Source of the DNA: Roseiarcus sp049509635
GTDB lineage: Bacteria; Pseudomonadota; Alphaproteobacteria; Rhizobiales; Beijerinckiaceae
NCBI GenBank assembly: GCA_049509635.1
Contig: JBEKZS010000029.1
Coordinates: 1 to 35,732 of the forward strand
Reading direction: 5' to 3'
Length of the DNA stretch: 35,732 nt
A model generated the notes under the pieces. It did not search any database. It was not told the DNA's origin and saw only the letters and a program-made list of their open reading frames with translations. This document shows, one piece after another, positions 7,484 through 15,472 of the stretch (the stretch's first letter is position 1; each line of letters begins with the position of its first letter). Made by a program: the position numbers and the translations under genes.

Positions 7484-9081
7484 GCCTCCACCGCCCGGCC
7501 CTTCAGCGCAAACAGGCCGCGCGGGCGCTTCTGGATGAACAGGATGATGAATACGAGCAGCATGATCTTGCCGAGCACCGCCCCGACAAACGGCTCCAGC
7601 AGCTTGTTGGCGACGCCGAGCGTGAGCGCGCCGAGCAGCGTGCCCCAGAGATTGCCGACCCCGCCGAGCACGACCACCATGAAGCTGTCGATGATGTAGC
7701 CCTGGCCGAGATTGGGCGAGACATTGTCGATCTGCGACAGCGCGACGCCGGCGATGCCGGCGATCCCGGAACCGAGCCCGAAGGCGAGCATGTCGATCCG
7801 CGCGGTTGAAATGCCCATCGCCGCGGCCATGCGGCGGTTCTGCGTGACGGCGCGCATCCGCAGGCCGAAGGAGGTCGCGCGCAGCACCAGCTGCAGAGCG
7901 GCGAACACGACGATCGAGAGCACGATGATCCACAGACGCCCGGTCGTGATCTCGAGACCGCCGACCCTGAACGATCCCGACATGAACGCGGGCGCGCTGA
8001 CCTGGCGGTTGCTGGCGCCGAAGATCGTGCGCACGAGTTGCTGCAGGATCAGGGAGACGCCCCAGGTGGCCAGCAGCGTCTCGAGGGGCCGGCCGTAGAG
8101 GAAGCGGATGACGAGCCGCTCGATCAGGACGCCCATGCAGGCCGACACGAGGAAGGCCAGCGGGATCGAGACGGCGAGCGACCATTGGGCCAGTTCCGGC
8201 GGAAGCAGGCTCTGCACGATGAACGTCGAATAGGCCCCGAGCATGACCATCTCGCCATGCGCCATGTTGATGACGCCCATCACGCCGAAGGTGATCGCCA
8301 GTCCGATCGCCGCGAGCAGCAGCACAGAAGATGCGGACAGGCCGTACCAGAGATTCTGCGCGACATCCCAGAGGGCGAGGCGCGACTTGATCGAGCCGAT
8401 CGCGGCGACGGCGGCGGCCTTGAGCGGGCCTTCGCCCGCCTTCTGCGCCATCTCGTCGAGCAGACCGAGCGCGTCCTGGTCGGCGCGCTCCTTCAGGAGG
8501 TCGACGGCGGCGAGCCGTTCGGGCTCGGCGGCGTCGGCGCTCAGCACCAGGATTGCGGCGCGCGCCTGACGCAGCGCCTGCGCGGCGCGCGGGTCCTTCT
8601 CCTTGGCGAGCGCGGCCTCCACGCCGGGCAGATCCTTGGGGTCATGGGACTTGAACACCGCGTCGGCGCCGGCGACGCGTTTTGCCGGATCGGGCGAAGC
8701 GAGCGTCATCGACCCCATCGCCGCCTGGATCGCGCTGCGCAGCCCGTTGTTGACGCGAACCTTCTTCAGCGCGGCGGCGTCGACGTTGGCCGCCCTGGCC
8801 CCGGTTTTGGCGCTGAAGATTTCGCCGGCGGCGTTCTTGAAGACGACCGTATTCGACGCCTTGTCGACGAACAGGCGATTGTCGGCGAGCGCGTCGAGGA
8901 TTTGCGCGCCGGTCGGCGCGCCGCTGACCGCCAGCTGGCCGATCGCCTTTTCCGTCTGGGGGAACTTGTCGTCGAGGAACAATGCGAGCGTGTCGTCGAG
9001 CGGATCGGCGCGCGCCGGCGAGATCGCGGGGCCGAGGCAGCAGAGCAGGCAGAGTGCGGCGAGCAGGCGAGCCATCGTCAT
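7480..9081 (-). CDS. urtB: Urea ABC transporter permease UrtB
   Basis: This 533-residue permease is much longer than LivH because of a long N-terminal extension, which is normal for UrtB. It has a signal-like start (MTMARLLAALCLLCCLGP... ARA), then about 200 alanine/leucine-rich, helical, probably periplasmic residues with HEAT-like spacing. A LivH-type membrane domain begins near LWYGLSASSVLLLAAIGLA and includes MGVINMAHGEMVMLGAY. Near the end is the second LivH hallmark around VVVLGGVGNLWGTLLGALTL. It is separated from urtA by about 228 bp containing a strong hairpin, so its expression may be lower than that of the binding protein. Confidence 0.95.
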   Translation of the reverse strand: MTMARLLAALCLLCCLGPAISPARADPLDDTLALFLDDKFPQTEKAIGQLAVSGAPTGAQILDALADNRLFVDKASNTVVFKNAAGEIFSAKTGARAANVDAAALKKVRVNNGLRSAIQAAMGSMTLASPDPAKRVAGADAVFKSHDPKDLPGVEAALAKEKDPRAAQALRQARAAILVLSADAAEPERLAAVDLLKERADQDALGLLDEMAQKAGEGPLKAAAVAAIGSIKSRLALWDVAQNLWYGLSASSVLLLAAIGLAITFGVMGVINMAHGEMVMLGAYSTFIVQSLLPPELAQWSLAVSIPLAFLVSACMGVLIERLVIRFLYGRPLETLLATWGVSLILQQLVRTIFGASNRQVSAPAFMSGSFRVGGLEITTGRLWIIVLSIVVFAALQLVLRATSFGLRMRAVTQNRRMAAAMGISTARIDMLAFGLGSGIAGIAGVALSQIDNVSPNLGQGYIIDSFMVVVLGGVGNLWGTLLGALTLGVANKLLEPFVGAVLGKIMLLVFIILFIQKRPRGLFALKGRAVEA

Positions 9082-9262
9082 GTAGTGTTTTCTCTGGTTG
9101 GCGCCGATCGGGACCTCCGACCGGAAACCGGGCGAAACCAGACCGTTCAGGCCGTCCGGCCAAGCGCGCCGGCTTCGAGGCCCCGCGGCCTGGCGCCGCC
9201 CGCTCCCGGCCCCGCCGTTCGCCCGCCGCGAGGCGGCGGCCGCGGCGAGTCCGCGGGTGGTC

Positions 9263-9289
9263 GCCTTCCCCCGCGTCGCGGGGGAAGGC
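9263..9289 (-). terminator. Strong hairpin between urtA and urtB (attenuator or mRNA stabiliser)
   Basis: GCCTTCCCCCGCG is followed, after one T, by its exact reverse complement. As RNA this gives a stem of at least ten G:C-rich pairs with a short loop. It lies just downstream of the urtA stop. No T-run follows in the minus direction, so a full intrinsic terminator is unlikely. Partial termination or protection of the urtA mRNA 3' end are the more likely roles. Confidence 0.5.
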
Positions 9290-9309
9290 CACGTTCGTTC
9301 AGGCGACGA

Positions 9310-10605
9310 TCAGCCGCCGCACTTGCCTGTCTTCACGTTGAAGTTGCCGCAGGACAACGGCTTGCGCCAGTCCGCGATGAGATCGCGCGACCCCTCGAGG
9401 TAAGGCGACCATTCCTGTGCGACCACCGTGGCCGGCGTCTGCCAGACGGTGTTGAGCTGGCCGTCGGCCTGGATCTCGCCGATGTAGACGGGCTTGGTGA
9501 TGTGGTGGTTCGGCATCATCGTCGACAGGCCGCCGGTCAGGTTCGGCACCGCGACGCCGATCATCGCATCGATCACCTTGTCCGGTTCGAACGAGCCGGC
9601 CTTTTCGACCGCCTTGACCCACATGTTGAAACCGATCACGTGGGCTTCCATCGGGTCGTTGGTGGTGCGCGTCGCCTTTTTGGTGAACTCGTGCCATTCA
9701 TCGATGAACGCCTTGTTCGCCGGCGTGTCGATCGATTCGAAGTAGTTCCACGCGGCGAGATGGCCGACGAGCGGCTTGGTGTCGAGGCCGGCGAGTTCCT
9801 CCTCGCCGACCGAGAACGCGACCACCGGAATGTCGGTCGCCTTGATGCCCTGGTTGCCGAGCTCCTTGTAGAAGGGAACGTTGGCGTCGCCGTTGATCGT
9901 CGAGACGACCGCGGTCTTCTTGCCCGCCGAGCCGAACGCCTTGATCTTGGTGACTTCGGTCTGCCAGTCGGAGAAGCCGAACGGCGTGTAGTTCACCAGC
10001 ACGTCTTCGTCGGGCACGCCCTTGGCCTTCAGATAGGCGGCGAGAATCTTGTTCGTCGTGCGGGGATAGACGTAGTCGGTGCCTTCCAGCACCCAGCGCT
10101 TCACCGAGCCGCCGTCGGCGCTCATGAGATAGTCGACGGCCGGGATCGCCTGCTGATTGGGGGCCGCGCCGGTATAGAACACGTTCCGCTCCGACTCTTC
10201 GCCCTCATACTGGACGGGGTAGAACAGCATGGAATCCAGCTCCTTGAACACCGGGAGCACGGATTTGCGCGAAACCGAGGTCCAGCAGCCGAACACGACC
10301 GACACCTTGTCCTTGGCGATGAGTTCGCGCGCCTTCTCGGCGAACAGCGGCCAGTTGGACGCGGGGTCGACCACCACCGCCTCGAGCTTCTTGCCGAGCA
10401 CGCCGCCCTTCTTGTTCTGCTCGTCGATGAGCATCAGCATCACGTCCTTGAGGGTCGTTTCGCTGATCGCCATCGTGCCGGAGAGCGAGTGGAGAATCCC
10501 GATCTTGATCGTATCCTCGGCCCTGGCGGCGAAGGCGCTGAGCGCCACCGCCCCCCCGACCAGCGCGCCGGCAGCACGCAACATGAAGCGTCTGGAGAAT
10601 GACAT
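9310..10605 (-). CDS. urtA: Urea ABC transporter substrate-binding protein UrtA
   Basis: This 431-residue periplasmic binding protein is of the type I (LivJ/AmiC-like) fold. The ATG at 10605 gives MSFSRRFMLRAAGALVGG, a twin-arginine-type signal peptide (SRRFML) followed by a hydrophobic core and an ARA|EDTIKIG cleavage region; an upstream in-frame start at 10683 would add about 26 residues and spoil the signal. The mature sequence IKIGILHSLSGTMAISETTLKD is characteristic of UrtA, as is FGCWTSVSRKSVLPVFK. The protein ends with a Cys pair (CGN...KCGG). It captures urea and delivers it to UrtBC. It is first in the operon. Confidence 0.95.
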   Translation of the reverse strand: MSFSRRFMLRAAGALVGGAVALSAFAARAEDTIKIGILHSLSGTMAISETTLKDVMLMLIDEQNKKGGVLGKKLEAVVVDPASNWPLFAEKARELIAKDKVSVVFGCWTSVSRKSVLPVFKELDSMLFYPVQYEGEESERNVFYTGAAPNQQAIPAVDYLMSADGGSVKRWVLEGTDYVYPRTTNKILAAYLKAKGVPDEDVLVNYTPFGFSDWQTEVTKIKAFGSAGKKTAVVSTINGDANVPFYKELGNQGIKATDIPVVAFSVGEEELAGLDTKPLVGHLAAWNYFESIDTPANKAFIDEWHEFTKKATRTTNDPMEAHVIGFNMWVKAVEKAGSFEPDKVIDAMIGVAVPNLTGGLSTMMPNHHITKPVYIGEIQADGQLNTVWQTPATVVAQEWSPYLEGSRDLIADWRKPLSCGNFNVKTGKCGG

Positions 10606-10853
10606 GAGTAACCCCGTCTTCGAATCGCCGGTTCTACCCCGGCTTGAGGTGGATGCCCGCTTTGGGGCGAACGAACGACGCAAGGCCTATGCCAGCGATG
10701 ATGCGCCCGTCGTGCGGCCGGATCGGGGGGCGGTCGGGTCCGGCCGGGGGGCGGCGCGCAAACTATGGGCGCCGTGGCGCTTCTTTGCGCAGCCGTTGCG
10801 CCTGCGCCGAGCGGCCGACGCCGCTCGGAAACGGCCTTGGCCGTCAGGCCCGC

Positions 10854-11465
10854 TCAGCGCGGGGCGCGCTTGGCCAATATTCGCTGAAGGGTCCGCCGGT
10901 GCATGTTCAGCCGACGCGCAGTCTCGGAGACGTTGCGGTCGCAGGATTCATAGATGCGCTGGATGTGCTCCCAGCGCACGCGGTCGGCGGACATCGGATA
11001 TTCCGCGCCGTTCGGCCGCGCGGAATGATCGCCCATCAGCGCGGCGGTGATCTCCTCGGCGTCGACCGGTTTGGCGAGATAGTCGAACGCGCCGAGCTTG
11101 ACCGCCGTCACCGCGGTCGCGATGGCGCCGTAGCCGGTCAGAATGATCGCGCGGGCCGACGGCCGCGCAGACTTGAGCGCGCGAATGACGTCGAGCCCGC
11201 TGCCGTCGGCGAGACGCAGGTCGATGACCGCGAAAGCCGGCGCGCCCGCGGCGATGGCGGCGAGGCCCTCCGCGACGCCGCCCGCCGCCTCGACGAGGAA
11301 GCCCCGCGTCTCCATCGCCCGCGCGAGGCGCGCGGCGAACGGCTTGTCGTCATCGACGATCAGCAGCGATCTGTCGTCCGCCGCCGCCATGGGCGAAAGC
11401 GAAGCCGAAACCTCGTCGGCACTTTCCATGTTCATGCCCAAAGCGCCATTCTTCCCCGCCGTCAT
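10854..11465 (-). CDS. regA: RegA/ActR-family redox response regulator
   Basis: This 203-residue response regulator has a receiver domain (about 32-145) with the acidic pocket IVDDD, phospho-acceptor Asp82 (AVIDLRLADGSG), Thr110 (ILTGYG) and Lys132 (LAKPVD). The C-terminal Fis-type helix-turn-helix (about 160-200, WEHIQRIYESCDRNVSETAR, RLNMHRRTLQRILAKRAPR) is the near-invariant DNA-binding domain of RegA/PrrA/ActR. These proteins activate or repress energy-metabolism genes according to redox state. Its ATG overlaps the regB stop (ATGA), so kinase and regulator are co-translated. About 30 residues precede the receiver; an internal start at residue 11, 13 or 26 is possible. Confidence 0.94.
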   Translation of the reverse strand: MTAGKNGALGMNMESADEVSASLSPMAAADDRSLLIVDDDKPFAARLARAMETRGFLVEAAGGVAEGLAAIAAGAPAFAVIDLRLADGSGLDVIRALKSARPSARAIILTGYGAIATAVTAVKLGAFDYLAKPVDAEEITAALMGDHSARPNGAEYPMSADRVRWEHIQRIYESCDRNVSETARRLNMHRRTLQRILAKRAPR

Positions 11466-12829
11466 CGCGGGAAAGACGCCGCGCTCCCTTGTACCGGCTG
11501 TTTGCGCTCCTGTCGACCTTGCTCGAAAGCCCGTCGCGGCCAGACCACCGTCGCCCCGGCGCCCGTCGCAGGCGGCAGCAGATTGCCGATCTTCAACGTC
11601 GCCCCGGAGCGTTCGAGCAACGTCTTGGCAATAAATAGGCCGAGGCCGAGACCCCCGCCAGTCCCCCGTTCCTCCTTCTGCCCCGCGCCCCGGGTGGTGA
11701 CGTAGGGCTCGCCCAGCCGCGCGAGCACATGCGGCAGGACGCCCGGGCCGTCGTCGACGATCACGATCGTCACCGTCTCCTCGGTCCAGGAGGCCTCCAC
11801 CCGCACATGCCGTCGCGCGAAGTCGACGGCGTTTTCGGCGATGTTGCCGAGTCCATAGAGCATGCCCGGATTACGACGGCAGACCGGCTCCGGATCTCGT
11901 CCGTCCAGATTTATTTCGATTGCGACGCCGAAATTGCGCTGGGGCGCCGCGATCTCCTCGATCAGATGGCTCAGGCTCAGCTCCTCGAGCGGACCAGCGC
12001 CATCCTCGCCGAGCGAGGCGAGCTTGCCGAGGATCGCGCGGCAGCGGCCGACCTCCTGGTTGAGCAGGCGCAGGTCGTCGGCGAAGGCGCCGGCGGGGGG
12101 GTCCTGACGGGCCATTTCGGTGACGACCAGCGCAACCGTGGCGAGCGGCGTGCCCAGTTCATGCGCCGCCGCGGCGGCAAGCCCGTCGAGCTGGGAGAGG
12201 TGTTGTTCGCGCGCGAGCACCCTTTCGGTCGCGTTGAGAGCCCCGGCGAGCAGCCGCGCCTCCTCCGCCACGCGATGGGCGTAGATCGTGATGAAGGCGG
12301 CGCCGACCGCGATCGCGATCCAGATCGCGACGCCATAGAGCATCGGCGGATGAAAATCGGCGCCTTCGAGCCAGGGCAGCGGCCAGTGCCAGAACGTCAG
12401 CAGCGTCGCGCAGGCCAGAGCGAGCAGCAGCAGCGCGACCGTTCGCTGCAGCGGCAGCGAGGCCGCCGAAATCATGATCGGAGCCAGAAACAGGATCGAG
12501 AACGGGTTGACGACGCCGCCGGTCAGGAACAGCAGCGCGGCGAGCTGGAGGATGTCGAACGCCAGGATGAGGGTCGCCCAGCCGTCGTCGAGGCGCTGGC
12601 TGATGGGAAAGCGCAGCCTCAGCGCAAAGTTCAGCAGCGCCGACATGCCGATGCACAGGAAACACCACACGATCGGCAATTCGAAGCGCAGGCCGAAGAG
12701 GGTGATCACGACCGCGGTCGACTGCCCGGCGACCGCGAGCCACCGCAGCGTGATCAGCGTGTCGACGCGCAACCGACGCGCGCGATGGCCAAAATCCTCG
12801 TCCGCGAACCCCGGCATCGATCGACTCAT
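11462..12829 (-). CDS. regB: RegB/ActS-family redox sensor histidine kinase
   Basis: This 455-residue membrane histidine kinase starts at the ATG at 12829; the open frame further upstream runs through the neighbouring SH3 gene and is discarded. Six hydrophobic segments occupy about 25-185. Between the third and fourth is GGVVNPF (104-110), the quinone-sensing heptapeptide of RegB. The H-box is AAAAAHELGTPLATV with phospho-acceptor His223. Cys263 in EVGRCRAILGKL matches the redox-active cysteine of RegB. The ATPase domain shows the N box (GNIAENAVDFA) and G boxes (DDGPGV, GTGGGLGLGLFIAKTLL). It phosphorylates RegA when the quinone pool and cysteine are reduced. Both redox-sensing elements are intact. 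Confidence 0.95.
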   Translation of the reverse strand: MSRSMPGFADEDFGHRARRLRVDTLITLRWLAVAGQSTAVVITLFGLRFELPIVWCFLCIGMSALLNFALRLRFPISQRLDDGWATLILAFDILQLAALLFLTGGVVNPFSILFLAPIMISAASLPLQRTVALLLLALACATLLTFWHWPLPWLEGADFHPPMLYGVAIWIAIAVGAAFITIYAHRVAEEARLLAGALNATERVLAREQHLSQLDGLAAAAAHELGTPLATVALVVTEMARQDPPAGAFADDLRLLNQEVGRCRAILGKLASLGEDGAGPLEELSLSHLIEEIAAPQRNFGVAIEINLDGRDPEPVCRRNPGMLYGLGNIAENAVDFARRHVRVEASWTEETVTIVIVDDGPGVLPHVLARLGEPYVTTRGAGQKEERGTGGGLGLGLFIAKTLLERSGATLKIGNLLPPATGAGATVVWPRRAFEQGRQERKQPVQGSAASFPR

Positions 12830-12861
12830 GGCGCGTGCGGCGGCGTCCGGGGCGGCGGAGC

Positions 12862-13404
12862 CTATTCGACCCTGTCGCCGGGATAGACGCCCCAGAGGTT
12901 GGATTGTCTGATGTAGCCCTTGAAGCCGTCGCCGTCGACGAGGCACCAGGCGCCGTCGCAGCGACGGATGTTGACGATGACGCCCGACTCGAGAGTGGCG
13001 GCGAGTTCCCCGCTCTCGCTCTGGGTGGCGAACAGCCTGAAGGTCTGCTTCTTCTTGCCCGGCGCGACCAGCGCCGTGCGCCGACCCGAGAGCAGCGAAT
13101 GAAGCACCCAGCCCTCCGTTCCCTCGGAATCGCGCACCTTGAGCCAGGTCTCGAATTCGGCGGTGATCTCGACGGGCAGGCCGGCGCGCTGGAACACCCA
13201 CGTCGTCGGATGCTCCCGGCTGGGCCCTTCGCGCAGATTGACGCGGTCGGTCTTGAGGCTTGCGTAGCGGGGGAGCGGCAGGCCGGTCACGGCGCCCACC
13301 TGCTCGGCGACCGCCGCATGCGCCTGGAGCAGCAGCGCGGCGGCCAGAACGATGCGCCATCGGCGCGGCGCGGACGCAATCGATTGAAAACGGCCGAGTC
13401 TCAT
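12862..13404 (-). CDS. SH3-domain protein, exported
   Basis: The ATG at 13404 gives 180 residues (MRLGRFQSIASAPRRWRIV...) with an Arg-rich n-region, a hydrophobic core and an AVA|EQ cleavage site. Two bacterial SH3-like repeats follow: one around RYASLKTDRVNLREGPS with WLKVRDSEGTEGWVLHSLLSG, and a second around SGVIVNIRRCDGAWCLVDGD with GYIRQSNLWGVY. Such periplasmic SH3 proteins are thought to bind cell-wall peptides. It ends 32 bp upstream of regB on the same strand, so read-through into regBA is possible, but a functional link is not shown. Confidence 0.85.
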   Translation of the reverse strand: MRLGRFQSIASAPRRWRIVLAAALLLQAHAAVAEQVGAVTGLPLPRYASLKTDRVNLREGPSREHPTTWVFQRAGLPVEITAEFETWLKVRDSEGTEGWVLHSLLSGRRTALVAPGKKKQTFRLFATQSESGELAATLESGVIVNIRRCDGAWCLVDGDGFKGYIRQSNLWGVYPGDRVE

Positions 13405-13628
13405 CCTGCCTCCGTCACTGATCCGGCGCGCCGGCCGGTCCTTGTCTTTGCCTCGCCATCTGTTAGAGACGCGGCGAGCGGCGCGCGGTCGACCGGCGGC
13501 GCCTCGGCGATCCATCTGCCGCGGCGCATGTTAACGAGACGTAAAGTCCACACCGGCGGCGCGGAAGTTCGGCGGATCGCGAGCGGCTCCGCCCGTCCTG
13601 GACGATCGAGCAAGAAGGGGGCGCCGGT

Positions 13629-14624
13629 ATGACCAGAAAGAAACCCCTCGTGGTCGTCACGCGTCGCCTCCCCGACGCGGTCGAGACGCGGATGCGCGAA
13701 TTGTTCGACGCGCGGCTGAACATCGACGACAAGCCGATGACCGAGGGCGAGATCGCCGAGGCGATTCGCGAGGCCGACGTCCTGGTGCCGACGATCACCG
13801 ACCAGATCACCGCCGGCATGATCGCCCAGGCCGGCGAGCAGATGAAGCTGATCGCCAATTTCGGCAACGGCGTCGACCACATCGACGTCACCTCGGCCCT
13901 GCGGCGCGGCATAACCGTGACCAATACGCCCGGCGTGCTGACCGAAGACACCGCCGACATGACCATGGCGCTGATCCTGTCGACCGCGCGGCGCCTGGCC
14001 GAAGGCGCGCGGATCATTCCCGAGGGCCGGTGGACCGGATGGTCGCCGACCTGGATGCTCGGCCGGCGCATCACCGGCAAGCGCCTGGGAATTCTCGGCA
14101 TGGGGCGCATCGGCCAGGCCCTCGCCAAACGCGCGCGTGCGTTCGGCCTCTCGATCCACTATCACAACCGGCGCCGGTTGCCCGCCTCCGTGGAGGAGGC
14201 GCTCGAGGCGACCTATTGGGATTCGCTCGACCAGATGCTCGCGCGCATGGACATCGTTTCGGTGAATTGCCCGCACACGCCCGCCACCTATCACCTCCTG
14301 TCGGCGCGCCGGCTCAAATATCTGCGGCCCGAGGCGATCGTCGTCAACACCGCGCGCGGCGAGATCATCGACGAGAATGCGCTGGCGAGGATGCTGGAGG
14401 CCGACGAACTCGCCGGCGCCGGTCTCGACGTTTTCGAACACGCGCCCGCCGTGTCCGACAAGCTGATCCGGCTCGCTGCGCGCGGCAAGGTCACCCTCCT
14501 GCCCCACATGGGGTCGGCGACCCGGGAGGGCCGCAACGACATGGGCGAGAAGGTGATCATCAACATCAGGACGTTCATGGACGGACACCGGCCGCCCGAC
14601 CGGGTGCTGCCGAGCATGCTGTGA
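13629..14624 (+). CDS. D-isomer-specific 2-hydroxyacid dehydrogenase (glyoxylate/hydroxypyruvate reductase type)
   Basis: This 331-residue protein has the length of glyoxylate reductases. The nucleotide fold carries LGILGMGRIGQALAKRA (GxGxxG), with Asn-Arg (HYHNRRR) after the second strand, where an Arg suggests NADP(H). The catalytic triad is visible: Arg in VVNTARGEIID, Glu in DVFEHAPAV and His in LLPHMGSAT. The substrate-side NFGNGVDHID and TPGVLTEDTADM are typical of GyaR/GhrB-like enzymes. It reduces glyoxylate or hydroxypyruvate to glycolate or D-glycerate, relevant to C2 or serine-cycle metabolism; no partner gene is adjacent. It is divergent from the SH3 gene. Confidence 0.9.
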   Translation: MTRKKPLVVVTRRLPDAVETRMRELFDARLNIDDKPMTEGEIAEAIREADVLVPTITDQITAGMIAQAGEQMKLIANFGNGVDHIDVTSALRRGITVTNTPGVLTEDTADMTMALILSTARRLAEGARIIPEGRWTGWSPTWMLGRRITGKRLGILGMGRIGQALAKRARAFGLSIHYHNRRRLPASVEEALEATYWDSLDQMLARMDIVSVNCPHTPATYHLLSARRLKYLRPEAIVVNTARGEIIDENALARMLEADELAGAGLDVFEHAPAVSDKLIRLAARGKVTLLPHMGSATREGRNDMGEKVIINIRTFMDGHRPPDRVLPSML

Positions 14625-14813
14625 GGGGCGCGGAAACGTCGGCCGCGGCGCCGCCGCGGAGCGAGGAAATCGGCGGCCGGCGGTCGAACCGCCCGAATTC
14701 GCGGCGATTGACTTAGCGATGCGAACCATGGAACATCCGACCGGCGTTTTTTTCCTCACCGCGTCGCGCGGCGAGGCTCCGCGTCCCGTTCACCCCCTCG
14801 TTTCAATAGACTC

Positions 14814-14818
14814 AGGAG
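14814..14818 (+). promoter_or_regulatory. Shine-Dalgarno AGGAG that fixes an ATT start for infC
   Basis: AGGAG lies 7 bases before ATT (14826) but 19 bases before the first in-frame ATG (14838). The spacing therefore supports initiation at ATT, the rare codon used by infC in many bacteria. A possible promoter further upstream has TTGACT at 14708-14713, with only a weak -10 (GAACAT) 17 bases later. Confidence 0.75.
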
Positions 14819-14825
14819 ACAAGCC

Positions 14826-15365
14826 ATTCGTCGTCCCATGAAAGCCCAAGCGACTCCGGAGAAAGGGGGGCCGCGAATCAACCGCGACATCCGCGCCAAC
14901 AAGGTTCAGTTGATCGACGCCGAAGGTCACAATCGCGGCGTGGTCGAGATCGCCGAGGCCCAGCAGCTCGCCGACGAGGCCTCCCTCGATCTGGTGGAGA
15001 TCGTTCCCAACGCCGAACCGCCGGTCTGCAAGATCCTCGATTTCGGCAAGTTCCGCTTCCTCGAGCAGAAGAAGTCGGCCGAGGCGCGCAAGAAGCAGAA
15101 AGTCGTCGAAATCAAGGAGATCAAGCTCCGCCCGGGTATCGACGACCATGATTACGAGGTCAAGATGCGCTCGGTGCGGCGCTTCTTCGACGAGGGCGAC
15201 AAGGTCAAGGTCACCTTGCGCTTCCGCGGCCGCGAGATGGCGCATCAGGACATCGGCTTCAAGCTGCTGCTTCGGGTCAAGGCGGAGACCGCGACCATCG
15301 CCAAGGTCGAGGCCGAGCCGCTCATGGAGGGGCGGCAGATGGTCATGGTGCTGGCGCCGCGCTGA
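14826..15365 (+). CDS. infC: Translation initiation factor IF-3 (ATT start)
   Basis: This is a 179-residue IF-3 when read from ATT at 14826 (ATT CGT CGT CCC ATG, giving fM-R-R-P-M). Rhizobial IF-3 proteins commonly begin Met-Arg-Arg-Pro, supporting this start over the ATG at 14838, which would give 175 residues. The N-terminal domain (INRDIRANKVQLIDAEGHNRG), the linker around VCKILDFGKFRFLEQKK, and the C-terminal domain with KEIKLRPGIDDHDYEVKMR and VKVTLRFRGREM are all intact. IF-3 binds the 30S subunit, prevents 50S joining and discriminates against non-AUG starts, so an AUU start allows autoregulation. rpmI and rplT do not follow; an MFS gene does. Confidence 0.95.
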   Translation: MRRPMKAQATPEKGGPRINRDIRANKVQLIDAEGHNRGVVEIAEAQQLADEASLDLVEIVPNAEPPVCKILDFGKFRFLEQKKSAEARKKQKVVEIKEIKLRPGIDDHDYEVKMRSVRRFFDEGDKVKVTLRFRGREMAHQDIGFKLLLRVKAETATIAKVEAEPLMEGRQMVMVLAPR

Positions 15366-15472
15366 GGCGGCGCACGCCGACCGGGGCGCCCACAAACATG
15401 TCAGCTGCCCGGCGCCGGCATGCGGGCCATGCTCGCCGCGCAATGGCGCTCCGGCTGGGGATGCGCTAAGCG

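Noticed and set aside
8038..10602. Plus-strand open frame of 854 codons across urtB and urtA
   Set aside because: It mirrors conserved minus-strand genes; composition is rich in Arg, Asp and Gly with no domain, as expected from antisense of GC-rich coding sequence.
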